Part shown: one piece after another, positions 9,965 through 19,347 of the stretch
How positions within the stretch are numbered: position 1 is the stretch's first letter
Layout: each line of letters begins with the position of its first letter
DNA from: Massilia sp. CF038
GTDB lineage: Bacteria; Pseudomonadota; Gammaproteobacteria; Burkholderiales; Burkholderiaceae_D
NCBI RefSeq assembly: GCF_900129765.1
Contig: NZ_FQWU01000001.1
Location: forward strand, 1,798,001-1,862,000
Length of the DNA stretch: 64,000 nt
Direction of reading: 5' to 3'
Made by a program: the position numbers and the translations under genes
Notes under the pieces: model-generated
Database searches by the model: none
Told to the model about the DNA's origin: nothing
What the model saw: the letters and a program-made list of their open reading frames with translations, nothing else

Positions 9965-11951
9965 GGCCAACGCGAAGCCGCAGCGCGCGCCCGTCCTGCG
10001 CGATGAGCGCCTGCGTATGCTCGGTGGAGCCGGGGTCGGCATAGCGCCGTCCGAACAGGTTATACACCGACAGGGATGCCTCTGTGTGACCCCACAATCG
10101 GGCCGTGAGAAGATTGGCATTGGCCAGCCAGAAGCCGCCTACCGGGCCGCTTAGGCCCTGGCGCGGTCCCACGTACTGCGCTTCGATCGCCCCTTGCCAG
10201 TTGGCGATGCCGATCGGACCGGTCAGATTGAACTTTGCCAGGCGCGATGGGGCGTTGAGCTGCTGCCCCCCACCGTTGGCGATATGGCTGTAGCTGTAGC
10301 TGGCGCGCAGCGCCGCGCCGTTTTCCCAGCGCTGTTCGAATTCCAGTTCCGCGCCCCGGGCCTGAATCTTTGCCTGATTCTCGAAACGGGTGGTGCCATC
10401 GGCATCGAATTGCTCTTGAGTGATCAGCCTTGAAACGATATTGCGAAACGCGGTGGCGGTCAGGCGCGCGCTGGTGTCCAGCTGCTGCACGACGGCCAGC
10501 TCGGTCGATGCAATCCGTTCCTTGTACAGATCCGGATTGGCCGCCTGGCCACCAGGGCCGGGGTAAGCATAAAAGCGTTCGAAGGCATTCGGCGCGCGAA
10601 ATGCGAGGCCATGAATGGCTTTAATCGTGGTCGCCTTGCTCAGTGCGTGAATCAGGGCCACACGCGGACTGACGCCGCCTGGCTGGCCGCTGGGCCGGTC
10701 ATAGCGCATGCCCAAGTTCAGGCGCGATGCCGCACTGAGCGCCAGCTCGTCTTGCAGATACACGCCTGCGCGCCGCGCGCTACGCTGGTCGCTCAGGTAA
10801 GTAAAGAAGGGGGCCACATCAAAGTTGTACTGCTGCAGCCGGTAGTCGCTTTGCAATTCGGCGCCGGCCAGAATGGTATGGCCGGCAAACCGGGTGCTGA
10901 CCAGTGACACTTCGCCGCCCCACCAACGCCCGGCGCTGCCATCGTGATTGAGCGTGCTGGTGGCATTGTCAACGGCGTAGTCGCCAAAGGAGTCGTACTG
11001 GCCCCAATACAGGCGCGCCTTCAATTGCTCGGGCACGTCGGTCGCGCTGTGCCAGGACGCGCTCAGGTAGTTCTGGCGGTCGGTGGTGCTGGAACGCGGG
11101 TCGTTAAAAGGTTGATAAAACGCGGCCGTGGGCACGCCCTTGACCCGGCGCGCGTGCATCCATGTGATGGCAAGTGCGCCGTTGCCAATCCGCGCCAGTA
11201 GACGTTCGCCGCGATCATAGTCGAGCCCTTGCGCGATGCCCTTGTTTTGTGTCGGCGTGTCGAATTCGGCGTAATACAGATCGCGTCCGGCGTCGTCCCG
11301 TACGCTGCCCGACAGCAGAACGTCTGTCCCGCCTTCGCTGCGCCAGGCATAGCTGGCACCGACACGGCGTGCGCCCGCGCCGCCTGCCTCGGCAAAGGCG
11401 CGCCCGCCAGACAAGACCTGCGCGTTTTTGGTGATCACATTGATCACGCCAAAAATGGCATTCGATCCGTAGATTGAAGAACCGGGTCCGGGCACGAATT
11501 CAATCCGCTCAACCAGCTCCAGATCGAGCGGAAATTCGGTGCCCACCGGGGCCTGGTCGTACACGGCGTCGTTGATCCGGTTGCCATCGACGAGCAGCAG
11601 AAAGCGTGTGTTGTAATCGCCCGGACGCAGGAAGCCGCGTTCGCCCAGGTAGCTGTAGTTACGGTCATAGCTGACGTACAAGCCGCGCACACTGCGCGCG
11701 ACATCGGCAAGCGTGCGCCAGCCGTACTGGCGGATTTCCGCAGCGCTGATCACGGTGACCAGGGCCGGCGCATCGCTCGCTTTTTGTGTGAATTTGGAGG
11801 CGCTGTATACCTCCATCGTCAACAGTTGTTCAAATGGCAGGGAGGTAAGATCGTTCGCGGCAGCGTGGCCGGTTCCAAGCGCATACAGAGCGGCGGCGAG
11901 CGCAACAGTGCGATGGCGTGCTGCCAGTTGATGTCTGAACAAGGCGGTCAT
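9954..11951 (-). CDS. TonB-dependent outer-membrane receptor
   Basis: This 665-residue receptor starts at ATG 11951; an upstream TTG at 11966 is less likely. A signal peptide ends near GHAAA-ND and is followed by the short motif LPFEQLLTMEVYSASKF. The plug domain contains DAPALVTVISAAEIRQYGW and ERIEFVPGPGSSIYGSNAIFGVINVIT, and the beta-barrel ends in a terminal Phe (LRVGHAF), as expected for BamA-assembled proteins. The substrate is unknown. No fur-like box or transport genes lie nearby. Instead the receptor is translationally coupled to YfiR-like and YfiN-like genes, so it may act as a sensor more than an importer. Confidence 0.9.
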   Translation of the reverse strand: MTALFRHQLAARHRTVALAAALYALGTGHAAANDLTSLPFEQLLTMEVYSASKFTQKASDAPALVTVISAAEIRQYGWRTLADVARSVRGLYVSYDRNYSYLGERGFLRPGDYNTRFLLLVDGNRINDAVYDQAPVGTEFPLDLELVERIEFVPGPGSSIYGSNAIFGVINVITKNAQVLSGGRAFAEAGGAGARRVGASYAWRSEGGTDVLLSGSVRDDAGRDLYYAEFDTPTQNKGIAQGLDYDRGERLLARIGNGALAITWMHARRVKGVPTAAFYQPFNDPRSSTTDRQNYLSASWHSATDVPEQLKARLYWGQYDSFGDYAVDNATSTLNHDGSAGRWWGGEVSLVSTRFAGHTILAGAELQSDYRLQQYNFDVAPFFTYLSDQRSARRAGVYLQDELALSAASRLNLGMRYDRPSGQPGGVSPRVALIHALSKATTIKAIHGLAFRAPNAFERFYAYPGPGGQAANPDLYKERIASTELAVVQQLDTSARLTATAFRNIVSRLITQEQFDADGTTRFENQAKIQARGAELEFEQRWENGAALRASYSYSHIANGGGQQLNAPSRLAKFNLTGPIGIANWQGAIEAQYVGPRQGLSGPVGGFWLANANLLTARLWGHTEASLSVYNLFGRRYADPGSTEHTQALIAQDGRALRLRVGHAF

Positions 11952-12095
11952 GTCTAGCAGTCGCAAGGCGCTTGCGATGTCAATGAATGTTGATGTGGAT
12001 CAACATGGTGACATCGGTTTTCCTCCTTGTACAGCCGCACACGAAGCATTTCTGTGTCGCGTTTCAACGCCGCCACAGTCGGGAATCTTACCTTC

Positions 12096-12431
12096 TTAGC
12101 GTTCTGATAACCACGCGTCAAGAATGCTCACGGCCCAGCAGCCGACCAGCACATACACGGCGACATGGACGCCGCCGCTGGCGCTCAGCGCCGCCGCACG
12201 CATGCGCAGAAACGCCGCGACCAGGTCAATCATTTCTCCTGCGGCGATCTGGATCTCGAGCTGCTCTTTAATTGCCAGCACCGGCTTGAGCACGTCGCTC
12301 AGGAATACGCCGACGGCAATCAACGTTGGCACTGCAAAGGCAAGCGCGCGCGCGCGCTTGCCAAGGTACAGCTGGCCCGCGCCGGGGAAGATCAACGCTG
12401 ACCGTAGCGCAGCCTGGATGTGTCGCTTCAT
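12096..12431 (-). CDS. small membrane protein, unknown function
   Basis: This 111-residue protein starts at an ATG preceded by GGGAGTG. It begins with FPGAGQLYLGKRARALAFAVP, a pattern shared with TM2/DUF5683-like small membrane proteins (PG.GQLY.G). Two or three hydrophobic segments follow: about 29-46, perhaps 61-80, and 88-105. No catalytic motif is present. It is transcribed away from the MCP gene and toward the receptor gene, with about 145 nt between. Its codons include an alternating (GC)n tract around 12344-12357. Function is unknown; the PGxGQLYxG match suggests only a broad family. Confidence 0.7.
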   Translation of the reverse strand: MKRHIQAALRSALIFPGAGQLYLGKRARALAFAVPTLIAVGVFLSDVLKPVLAIKEQLEIQIAAGEMIDLVAAFLRMRAAALSASGGVHVAVYVLVGCWAVSILDAWLSER

Positions 12432-12571
12432 TGCACTCCCTTGTTTGGATCACTTTGATGTAGCGCAAACCGCCCAAGTCGCGCGAGCGTAGATTGCTCC
12501 ATGCGCCGCGGAAACTTTGTATCAAATGGTGGCGACTATCATACTACCCCCGCGTTCTGAGGAGAATCCGC

Positions 12572-14215
12572 GTGAGCCAGCAGCGTCGATGGAAAAGCCT
12601 GGACCTGCTGGCGCAACTGCGCATCGGCCCCAAACTGCTGTTGGCGCCCGGCCTGGTCTTGCTGATTTTGCTGGCCTCATCGGGCGGCGCGTATTGGGCG
12701 CTGTGGCGCCAGAACCAGTCACTCGAGAGCATCGTTCAAGTTCGCTCGGCGCGCATTCGCGACGCGACCGAACTGGTCGCCGAAGCGCAAAGCGCGCACG
12801 CACGCGCCTACCAGCTGCTGACCTGGATCAGCGGCAGCTTTTCCCTGGCGCGCATTGATGCGCTGGCAGCCGACATCGAGCGCCGCCACGGCGCCATCGA
12901 GCAGCGCTTTTCAGGTTTGCGCGGGCATACCCTACCGGGCAGCGCCGAGCGGCGGCTGCTGGAACAATCGCAAGGCGCACACGCCGACTATCTGCGCGAG
13001 CTGGGCGAGGCAATTGAATTGGCGCGCGCCGATCAGACGATCGGCGCCAGCGCGATGCAGAAGCCGCAACGGGCATTCGAGACGGTCGCGCAGCGCCTGC
13101 AGGAACTGGCCCAGCTTGAGCGCGAACTGAGCGAGGCTGCCTCGCTGCAGGCAGCGCGCGACTTTCGTGCCATTTCGACCTTGATGCCCTTGCTGGCGGC
13201 GCTGTCGGTGGTGCTCTCGCTGGCCATTACGCTGGCCGTGCGACGCTCGCTGCTGCGCCAGGTACGCGGCATCGACGCCACCGCACTGGATCTGGCCAGC
13301 GGTAACCTGACGGTGCCGCAGCGCGAGTATGGCGTCGACGAAATCGCCGATACCTCGCGCACCCTGGACGCCAGCATCCGAAATCTGAGCGGTACGCTGA
13401 GGGGCATTCTCGATTCGGCCCGGTCAATTGACGACGCCTCGCGCGCGATCACCGCCGGCAATGCCGATCTGACCCACCGCAGCGGCGAGCAAGCCAATTC
13501 GATCGAACAGACGGCCGCCTCGATCCTGGCCTTGTCGGCAACCGTCAGCAGCACGGCCGACACGGCGCAGCAGGCCAACCGCCTGGCCGCATCGGCCTCG
13601 ACCATCGCGCAGAAAGGCGGCGGGGTGGCCGAGCACCTGACCCGCACCCTGGCAGGCATTGGCGTCAGCAGCGCGCGGGTGATGCTGTTGCTTGAACAAG
13701 CCGAGGGAATGGCTGCACGCGGCGGAACACTCACCTTGAACGCGGCGGTGGAAGCGGCGCGCCTGGGTGAGCAGGGCGGCGCCTTTGCGGCGCTGACGGG
13801 CGAGCTGCGGGCATTGGCGCAGCAGTCGGCCGGCATGCTGGCCGAGATGCGCGCGCTGGTGGCGCAGTCGATGGTGCAGATCGAGGCGGGCAGGACGGCT
13901 GCCGAGGAGGCGGGTTTCAACCTGGCCGATATCGCCAGTTCGGTGCGCGAGGTGGGGGATATGATTGACCGCATCAGCCACGCCAGTGTGGCCCAGGCGA
14001 GCGGTATCTCGCATGTGAATACGGCCATCGTGCAGATGGATCAGGTGTCGCAGAAGAACGCTGCGCTGGTGGCGCAGGCGGCGACGGCGGCGCAGTCGCT
14101 GCAGAGCCAGGCGGTGGCGCTGTCGCGGGCGGTGGCGGGGTTCCGGCTCGATGATACGGTGGCGCCGGTGGTGGCTGGTGGCCGGCCGCGTTTGCGGCTG
14201 GCCTCAAAACGCTGA
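12572..14215 (+). CDS. divergent methyl-accepting chemotaxis-like protein
   Basis: This 547-residue protein starts at GTG 12572, 7 nt after GAGGAG; the frame is open back to 12494 without a better start. It has TM1 (about 22-45), a helical periplasmic domain (about 46-205), TM2 (about 207-230), HAMP ([17 protein letters not shown]) and a long cytoplasmic coiled coil. The signalling tip is eroded. The usual [30 protein letters not shown] region reads [20 protein letters not shown] followed by [13 protein letters not shown], so the FQTN part that contacts CheA/CheW is missing. The C-terminal helix is normal. It may not couple to CheA in the usual way. Confidence 0.85.
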   Translation: [547 protein letters not shown]

Positions 14216-14216
14216 T

Positions 14217-14303
14217 ACATCGTCCTCGCGAAGGCGGGGACCTATACCACGTTACCGAAGTTGTTCCGCGTGCTATAGGTCCCCGCCTTCGCGAGGACGA
14301 TGT
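14217..14303. repeat. intergenic palindromic repeat, copy 2
   Basis: This 87-nt palindrome has T-type arms (CATCGTCCTCGCGAAGG… paired with …CCTTCGCGAGGACGATG) and the core CCGAAGTTGTTC on the plus strand. It starts 1 nt after the MCP-like stop, between that gene and the convergent gcvP. Relative to copy 1 the arms differ at a paired position (A-T instead of G-C), which keeps the stem. Confidence 0.9.
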
Positions 14304-14310
14304 AGGGGAT

Positions 14311-14346
14311 AAAAAAATGGCGCGGCGGTTTGCACCGCCGCGCCAT
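14311..14346 (-). terminator. intrinsic terminator of gcvP
   Basis: A 12-bp stem (14317-14328 with 14335-14346, ATGGCGCGGCGG) has a 6-nt loop. On the minus strand it is followed by a run of seven U. It lies 21 nt after the gcvP stop and is the end of the gcv operon. Confidence 0.85.
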
Positions 14347-14367
14347 GTTTACCACCTTATACAGCGA

Positions 14368-17265
14368 TTACTCGTAATCGCTGATCGGTGCGCAGCCGCA
14401 GAACAGGTTGCGGTCGCCATACACGTTGTCGGCACGGCCTACCGGCGGCCAGTACTTCTGCTTGCGCAGCGACGCGACCGGGAACGCTGCCACTTCGCGG
14501 CTGTACTTGTGCTCCCAGACGTCGGCAGTGACCACTTCCGCCGTGTGCGGCGCGCCCTTGAGCGGATTGTCCATGCGGTCATACTCGCCGCGCTCGACCT
14601 TGACGATTTCGGCGTGGATCGCGATCATCGCATCGATGAAGCGGTCGATTTCGACCTTCGATTCGCTTTCGGTCGGCTCGATCATCAGCGTGCCCGGTAC
14701 CGGGAAACTCATGGTCGGAGCGTGGAAGCCGAAGTCCATCAGGCGCTTGGCCACGTCTTCGTTGCTGATGCCGGTGGCGTCGGTGATCGGACGCAGATCC
14801 AGAATGCACTCGTGCGCGACCAGGCCGTCGTGACCGGTGTACAAAACCGGATAGTGCGGCGCCAGGCGGCGGGCAATGTAGTTGGCTGCCAGGATGGCTG
14901 TTTCGGTGGCGGCGGTCAGGCCCTCACCACCCATCATCGCGATGTACATCCACGAAATCGGCAGGATCGAGGCCGAACCGTAAGGCGCCGCGCTGACGGC
15001 ACCGATGCCTGCTTCGTCGCGGGTATAGCCGGATGAACGCTGGTTCGGCAGGAACTTGGCCAGATGCGCGCCCACGCCGATCGGACCGACGCCAGGACCG
15101 CCGCCGCCGTGTGGAATGCAGAAGGTCTTGTGCAGGTTCAGGTGGCTGACGTCGCCGCCGAAGCTGCCTGGGGCCGCCACACCGACCAGCGCGTTCATGT
15201 TGGCGCCGTCGATGTAGACCTGGCCGCCGTGCGAATGGATGATGTCGCACAGTTCGGTGATGCCTTCTTCAAACACACCGTGGGTGGACGGGTAGGTCAC
15301 CATCACGCAGGCCAGATTGGTGCTGTGCTGTTCGGCCTTGGCGCGCAAATCGGCCAGGTCGACGTTGCCGTTATCGTCGCAGGCGGTGACCACGACCTTC
15401 ATGCCGACCATGTTGGCCGATGCCGGGTTGGTGCCGTGGGCCGACGATGGAATCAGGCAGATATTGCGGTGGCCTTCTCCACGCGACTGGTGGTAAGCCT
15501 GAATCACCAGCAGACCGGCATACTCGCCTTGCGAACCGGCGTTCGGCTGCAGCGAAATGGCGGCGTAGCCGGTCAGTGCGCACAGCATGTCTTCCAGCTG
15601 GCCGATCATTTCACGGTAGCCGACGGTCTGCGCATCGGGCGCGAACGGATGAATGTTGGAGAACTCTGGCCAGGTGACCGGGATCATTTCCGAGGTCGCG
15701 TTCAGCTTCATGGTGCACGAACCGAGCGGGATCATGGTGCGGTCCAGCGCCAGATCCTTGTCGGCCAGCGAACGCAGGTAGCGCAGCATTTCGTGCTCGG
15801 CGTGATAGCGGTGGAAGGTCGGGTGGCTCAGGAACGCGCTGGTACGGCACAGGTGGTCGGGGAACGCGGTTTGCGCAGCCGCTTCGATGGCGTCGAAGTC
15901 AGGTTCTGCCGGCGCGTTCGAGACGCCCTGCGAGAAAATCGACCACAGCAGGGCGATGTCGTCGCGGGTGGTGGTTTCATCGAGCGAGACGCCAATATGG
16001 CTGGCGTCCACGCGGCGCAGGTTCACGCCTTTTTCAGCGGCGATCGCGTGCAGCTCGGCGGCGCGGTCGGTCTTGATGGTCAGGGTATCGAAATAGGTGC
16101 TGTTGACGATGCCGTAGCCCAGCTGGCCCAGTTTGGCAGCCAGGATGTTGGTAAAGCGGTGCACCCGGCTGGCGATCTGGGTCAAGCCTTTCGGGCCGTG
16201 GTAGACGGCGTACATCGAGGCCATTACGGCCAGCAGCACCTGTGCGGTACAAATGTTGGAAGTCGCTTTTTCGCGGCGGATGTGCTGCTCGCGGGTTTGC
16301 AGCGCCAGGCGGTAAGCCTGGTTGCCCTGGGCGTCGATGGTCACGCCCACCAGACGGCCAGCCATGCTGCGCTTGAATTCGTCGCGCGTGGCCAGGTAGC
16401 CGGCGTGCGGGCCGCCGAAACCGAGCGGTACGCCAAAGCGCTGGCTGTTACCGACCACCACGTCCGCGCCCCATTCGCCTGGGGGCGTGAGCAGGGTCAG
16501 GGCCAGCAGATCGGCAGCGGCGATCACCATGGCGCCCGATGCGTGCAGCTTTTCGACAGCGGCGCGGTAGTCGCGCACGTCGCCGTTCACGCCTGGGTAC
16601 TGGACCAGCACGCCAAAGCAAGGCTCGGACAATTCGCCAATCGCGCCAGCGGCAATCACGCGCACTTCAACGCCGATTGGTTCGGCGCGGGTCTGGATCA
16701 CTTCCAGGGTTTGCGGCAGCACGTCGTCGGCTACGTAGAACACGTTCGAGGCCGATTTGCCCACGCGCTGGATCAGCGTCATGGCTTCGGCGGCGGCGGT
16801 GCCTTCGTCGAGCATCGACGAGTTGGCGATGCCCATGCCAGTCAGGTCGGTGATCATCTGCTGGAAGTTCAGAATCGCTTCCAGGCGGCCTTGCGAAATC
16901 TCTGGCTGGTACGGGGTGTACGCTGTGTACCAGGCCGGGTTTTCAAAGATGTTACGCAGGACGACGCCTGGCGTGTGGGTGTTGTAATAGCCCTGGCCGA
17001 TCATCGATTTCATGACCTTGTTCTTCGATGCGATGCCTTTCAGCTTGGCCAGTGCGGCCTGTTCCGGCATCGGGTCGAAGAACTGGCCCAATTCCAGCTT
17101 GCTCTTTTTGCGGATGTGGGCAGGGACGATTGCGTCGATCAGTGCAGCGCGCGAAGCGTAGCCGAGGGTCGACAGCATGGCTGCCTGTTCGCTCTCGGAT
17201 GGGCCGATGTGGCGCGGGATGAAGGAGTCGCGTGCTTCAAGTTGGGTCAGGCTGGAGCGGGTCAT
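14368..17265 (-). CDS. gcvP: glycine dehydrogenase (decarboxylating), P-protein
   Basis: This 965-residue single-chain P-protein of the glycine cleavage system decarboxylates glycine with PLP and passes the aminomethyl group to lipoylated GcvH. The expected length for the fused alpha2 type is 950-970. The PLP lysine is K713 in [16 protein letters not shown]. The N-terminal half contains [17 protein letters not shown] and the [13 protein letters not shown] motif. It is the last gene of gcvT-gcvH-gcvP, separated from gcvH by a palindromic repeat, and should be controlled by the glycine riboswitch at the operon head. Confidence 0.97.
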   Translation of the reverse strand: MTRSSLTQLEARDSFIPRHIGPSESEQAAMLSTLGYASRAALIDAIVPAHIRKKSKLELGQFFDPMPEQAALAKLKGIASKNKVMKSMIGQGYYNTHTPGVVLRNIFENPAWYTAYTPYQPEISQGRLEAILNFQQMITDLTGMGIANSSMLDEGTAAAEAMTLIQRVGKSASNVFYVADDVLPQTLEVIQTRAEPIGVEVRVIAAGAIGELSEPCFGVLVQYPGVNGDVRDYRAAVEKLHASGAMVIAAADLLALTLLTPPGEWGADVVVGNSQRFGVPLGFGGPHAGYLATRDEFKRSMAGRLVGVTIDAQGNQAYRLALQTREQHIRREKATSNICTAQVLLAVMASMYAVYHGPKGLTQIASRVHRFTNILAAKLGQLGYGIVNSTYFDTLTIKTDRAAELHAIAAEKGVNLRRVDASHIGVSLDETTTRDDIALLWSIFSQGVSNAPAEPDFDAIEAAAQTAFPDHLCRTSAFLSHPTFHRYHAEHEMLRYLRSLADKDLALDRTMIPLGSCTMKLNATSEMIPVTWPEFSNIHPFAPDAQTVGYREMIGQLEDMLCALTGYAAISLQPNAGSQGEYAGLLVIQAYHQSRGEGHRNICLIPSSAHGTNPASANMVGMKVVVTACDDNGNVDLADLRAKAEQHSTNLACVMVTYPSTHGVFEEGITELCDIIHSHGGQVYIDGANMNALVGVAAPGSFGGDVSHLNLHKTFCIPHGGGGPGVGPIGVGAHLAKFLPNQRSSGYTRDEAGIGAVSAAPYGSASILPISWMYIAMMGGEGLTAATETAILAANYIARRLAPHYPVLYTGHDGLVAHECILDLRPITDATGISNEDVAKRLMDFGFHAPTMSFPVPGTLMIEPTESESKVEIDRFIDAMIAIHAEIVKVERGEYDRMDNPLKGAPHTAEVVTADVWEHKYSREVAAFPVASLRKQKYWPPVGRADNVYGDRNLFCGCAPISDYE

Positions 17266-17304
17266 GAGATCTGAAAGGCCAAAAAGAGAAGAGGAGGGGC
17301 GTGC

Positions 17305-17392
17305 ACATCGTCCTCGCGGAGGCGGGGACCCATAGCACGCTGAACAACTTCGGTAACGTGGTAATGGGCCCCCGCCTGCGCGAGGGCGATGT
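17305..17392. repeat. intergenic palindromic repeat, copy 3 (inside the gcv operon)
   Basis: This 88-nt copy has a T-type left arm and a C-type right arm (…CGCGAGGGCGATG), so the stem contains mismatches or G-U pairs. The core is flipped (GAACAACTTCGG on the plus strand). It begins 3 nt downstream of the gcvH stop codon and sits between gcvH and gcvP, where a hairpin could lower gcvP expression or protect the gcvT-gcvH transcript. Confidence 0.88.
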
Positions 17393-17395
17393 CAC

Positions 17396-17776
17396 TTATT
17401 CTGCGGTGGTCTTGCCGTAGGCGGTCGCGTCAAGCAGACCGTTGATGGCGCTCGCGTCGCTTGGTTTGAGCTTGAACAGCCAGGCCGAATACGCATCGCT
17501 GTTGATCGAGTCAGGTGCATCCGACACGGCGGTATTGACGGCCACAACTTCGCCCGAGACTGGCGCGTAGATGTCGGAAGCGGCTTTCACCGATTCCACC
17601 ACAGCGGCGTCGTCGCCAGCGGTGTAGGACTTGCCCACTTTTGGCAGTTCGACGAACACGATGTCGCCCAGTGCATCCTGCGCGTACTCGGTGATGCCGA
17701 CGGTGACGGTGCCGTCAGCTTCGGCGCGCACCCACTCATGGGACTCGGTGTATTTCAGATCGGCAGGGATGTTCAT
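17396..17776 (-). CDS. gcvH: glycine cleavage system H protein
   Basis: This 126-residue lipoyl carrier shuttles the aminomethyl group between P-, T- and L-proteins. Lipoylation lysine K64 lies in [12 protein letters not shown]. The N-terminus ([16 protein letters not shown]) and length are typical. It lies 38 nt after gcvT in the riboswitch-controlled operon and 130 nt before gcvP, with repeat copy 3 filling most of that gap. Confidence 0.97.
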   Translation of the reverse strand: MNIPADLKYTESHEWVRAEADGTVTVGITEYAQDALGDIVFVELPKVGKSYTAGDDAAVVESVKAASDIYAPVSGEVVAVNTAVSDAPDSINSDAYSAWLFKLKPSDASAINGLLDATAYGKTTAE

Positions 17777-17814
17777 AAAGTTCGCTCCAGTGAGTTTGAT
17801 TTGTTTGTGAAAGG

Positions 17815-18933
17815 TCAGGCAACCAGGATTTTACCGTTACGCACGAAGGGCAGCTTGATTACCGTGGCGGCCAGGCGTTTGTCGCGAATTTCAACGTGCA
17901 CGGTGTCGCCCACGGCCACATCCATCGGCACGCGTGCCAGGGCGATGGCTTGCTGCATCGACGGGCTGAAAGTGCCGCTGGTGATTTCGCCTTCGGTGCC
18001 CGACGCTGCCACCACTTTCTGGTGGGCGCGCAGGATGCCGCCTTTTTCGCGCAGGATCAGACCCACGTATTGTGCGTTCTGGCCGAGGGCCTTGAGCGCA
18101 GCCTTGCCGATGAAGTCGCGCTCGGACACCAGGTCGATGGTCCAGGCCAGGCCGGCGTCGAGCGGGTTGACGGTGTCGTCCATATCCTGACCGTACAAGT
18201 TCATGCCTGCTTCCAGGCGCAGCGTGTCGCGTGCGCCCAGGCCGGCCGGCTTGACGCCCGCTGCCAGCAAGGCGTTCCACAGCGCGTCGGCCTGGCTGGC
18301 AGGGAAGGCCAGTTCGAACCCGTCTTCGCCGGTGTAGCCGGTGCGCGCCACCATCACTTCGCCAAACGCGGTGTCGTTCACGATGACGGCATTGAACGGC
18401 TTGAGCGGCTCGGACGCGTCTTTGGTGGTGGGCAGTACTTCCCATACCTTGGCGCGCGCATTCGGGCCCTGCACGGCGATCAGCGCCATCGGGTCATTGC
18501 CGTCGCGGCGCTGGGTGATTTTCACGCCGCTGCCGGTGGCGGCATTTTGCGCTTCGATCCAGGCCACGTCGCCTTCGGCGGTGCCGGCGTTGACCACCAG
18601 GCGGAACCAGTTCTCGTTGAAGAAGTAAACGATCAGGTCGTCGATGACGAAGCCCTGCGGATTGAGCATGCACGAGTAGAGGGCCTTGCCAGCCACTTGC
18701 AGCTTGTCGACGTTATTGGCCAGCAGGCCGCGCAGGAAGGCGCGCACATTCGGGCCTTCCAGGTCGACCACGCACATGTGCGAGACGTCGAACATGCCGA
18801 CGTCGGTGCGCACGGCATGGTGTTCTTCGATCTGCGAACCGTAATTGACGGGCATGTCCCAGCCGCCGAAATCGACCATCTTGGCGCCGGCGGCGCGGTG
18901 TGCGGAATTGAGCGGGGTCGCTTTAAGCGTCAT
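17815..18933 (-). CDS. gcvT: glycine cleavage system T protein (aminomethyltransferase)
   Basis: This 372-residue folate-dependent enzyme releases ammonia from the H-protein aminomethyl group and makes 5,10-methylene-THF. The start is ATG 18933 behind a GAGGA site, and the product begins [31 protein letters not shown], trimmed here to its typical GcvT head. The frame stays open upstream only because it reads through the riboswitch leader. Later motifs include [14 protein letters not shown] and [12 protein letters not shown]. It is the first gene of the operon. Confidence 0.97.
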   Translation of the reverse strand: MTLKATPLNSAHRAAGAKMVDFGGWDMPVNYGSQIEEHHAVRTDVGMFDVSHMCVVDLEGPNVRAFLRGLLANNVDKLQVAGKALYSCMLNPQGFVIDDLIVYFFNENWFRLVVNAGTAEGDVAWIEAQNAATGSGVKITQRRDGNDPMALIAVQGPNARAKVWEVLPTTKDASEPLKPFNAVIVNDTAFGEVMVARTGYTGEDGFELAFPASQADALWNALLAAGVKPAGLGARDTLRLEAGMNLYGQDMDDTVNPLDAGLAWTIDLVSERDFIGKAALKALGQNAQYVGLILREKGGILRAHQKVVAASGTEGEITSGTFSPSMQQAIALARVPMDVAVGDTVHVEIRDKRLAATVIKLPFVRNGKILVA

Positions 18934-19007
18934 GGAATCCTCGAGGCAGGTGTAAAGGGGTCGCCGAACAGGCATTGACGGCCCCATGGCCGCCAACGGG
19001 TGTTCTT

Positions 19008-19204
19008 GCCCCTCTGTCCTTGATACCTGAGAGATAGCGGTGTGTGTGCCGCCTGCCCCTTCGGTGTGCCGCCGGCATGATGCCGCGGCCGCTCTCCAGA
19101 GTTTGACCGGATGCGCTGTGCGCTGCCGACCCCTGACCGGTCCTTTTGCCTGAGAGTTTTTGGGTGATGCCCCTTCGGCGGCAGCGCGTGTCTGCCCTCT
19201 CCCG
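19008..19204 (-). promoter_or_regulatory. tandem glycine riboswitch upstream of gcvT
   Basis: Two glycine aptamers lie head to tail on the minus strand. Aptamer 1 (about 19204-19137) has GGGAGAGGGC, GCCGAAGGGGCA and ACTCTCAGGCAAAAGGACCG. Aptamer 2 (about 19100-19008) has CTCTGGAGAGCG, CCGAAGGGGCA and ATCTCTCAGGTATCAAGGAC ending in AGAGGGGC. These match the conserved glycine-aptamer blocks twice, with a short linker. The riboswitch ends about 75 nt before the gcvT start. Glycine binding normally switches expression on for the gcv operon; whether the switch acts on termination or translation is not clear, since no U-tract hairpin is obvious after aptamer 2. Confidence 0.95.
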
Positions 19205-19347
19205 ATCAAGAGGGTAGAGGATATGCCAGCGGGCCCTGGATGTCAACCTTCGCCCTCTGGCGCCGGGTGCGCACGGCTGAACGGCGGGCAAGGGCCGCGC
19301 ACGCCGCTCTTTGTTAAAATAATGCATCCACTAGACGAGGATATGAC

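Noticed and set aside
15064-17274. 736-residue plus-strand open frame opposite gcvP
   Set aside because: It is the antisense shadow of a GC-rich gene. The translation is His/Gln/Val/Gly-rich without motifs, and gcvP on the other strand is certain.
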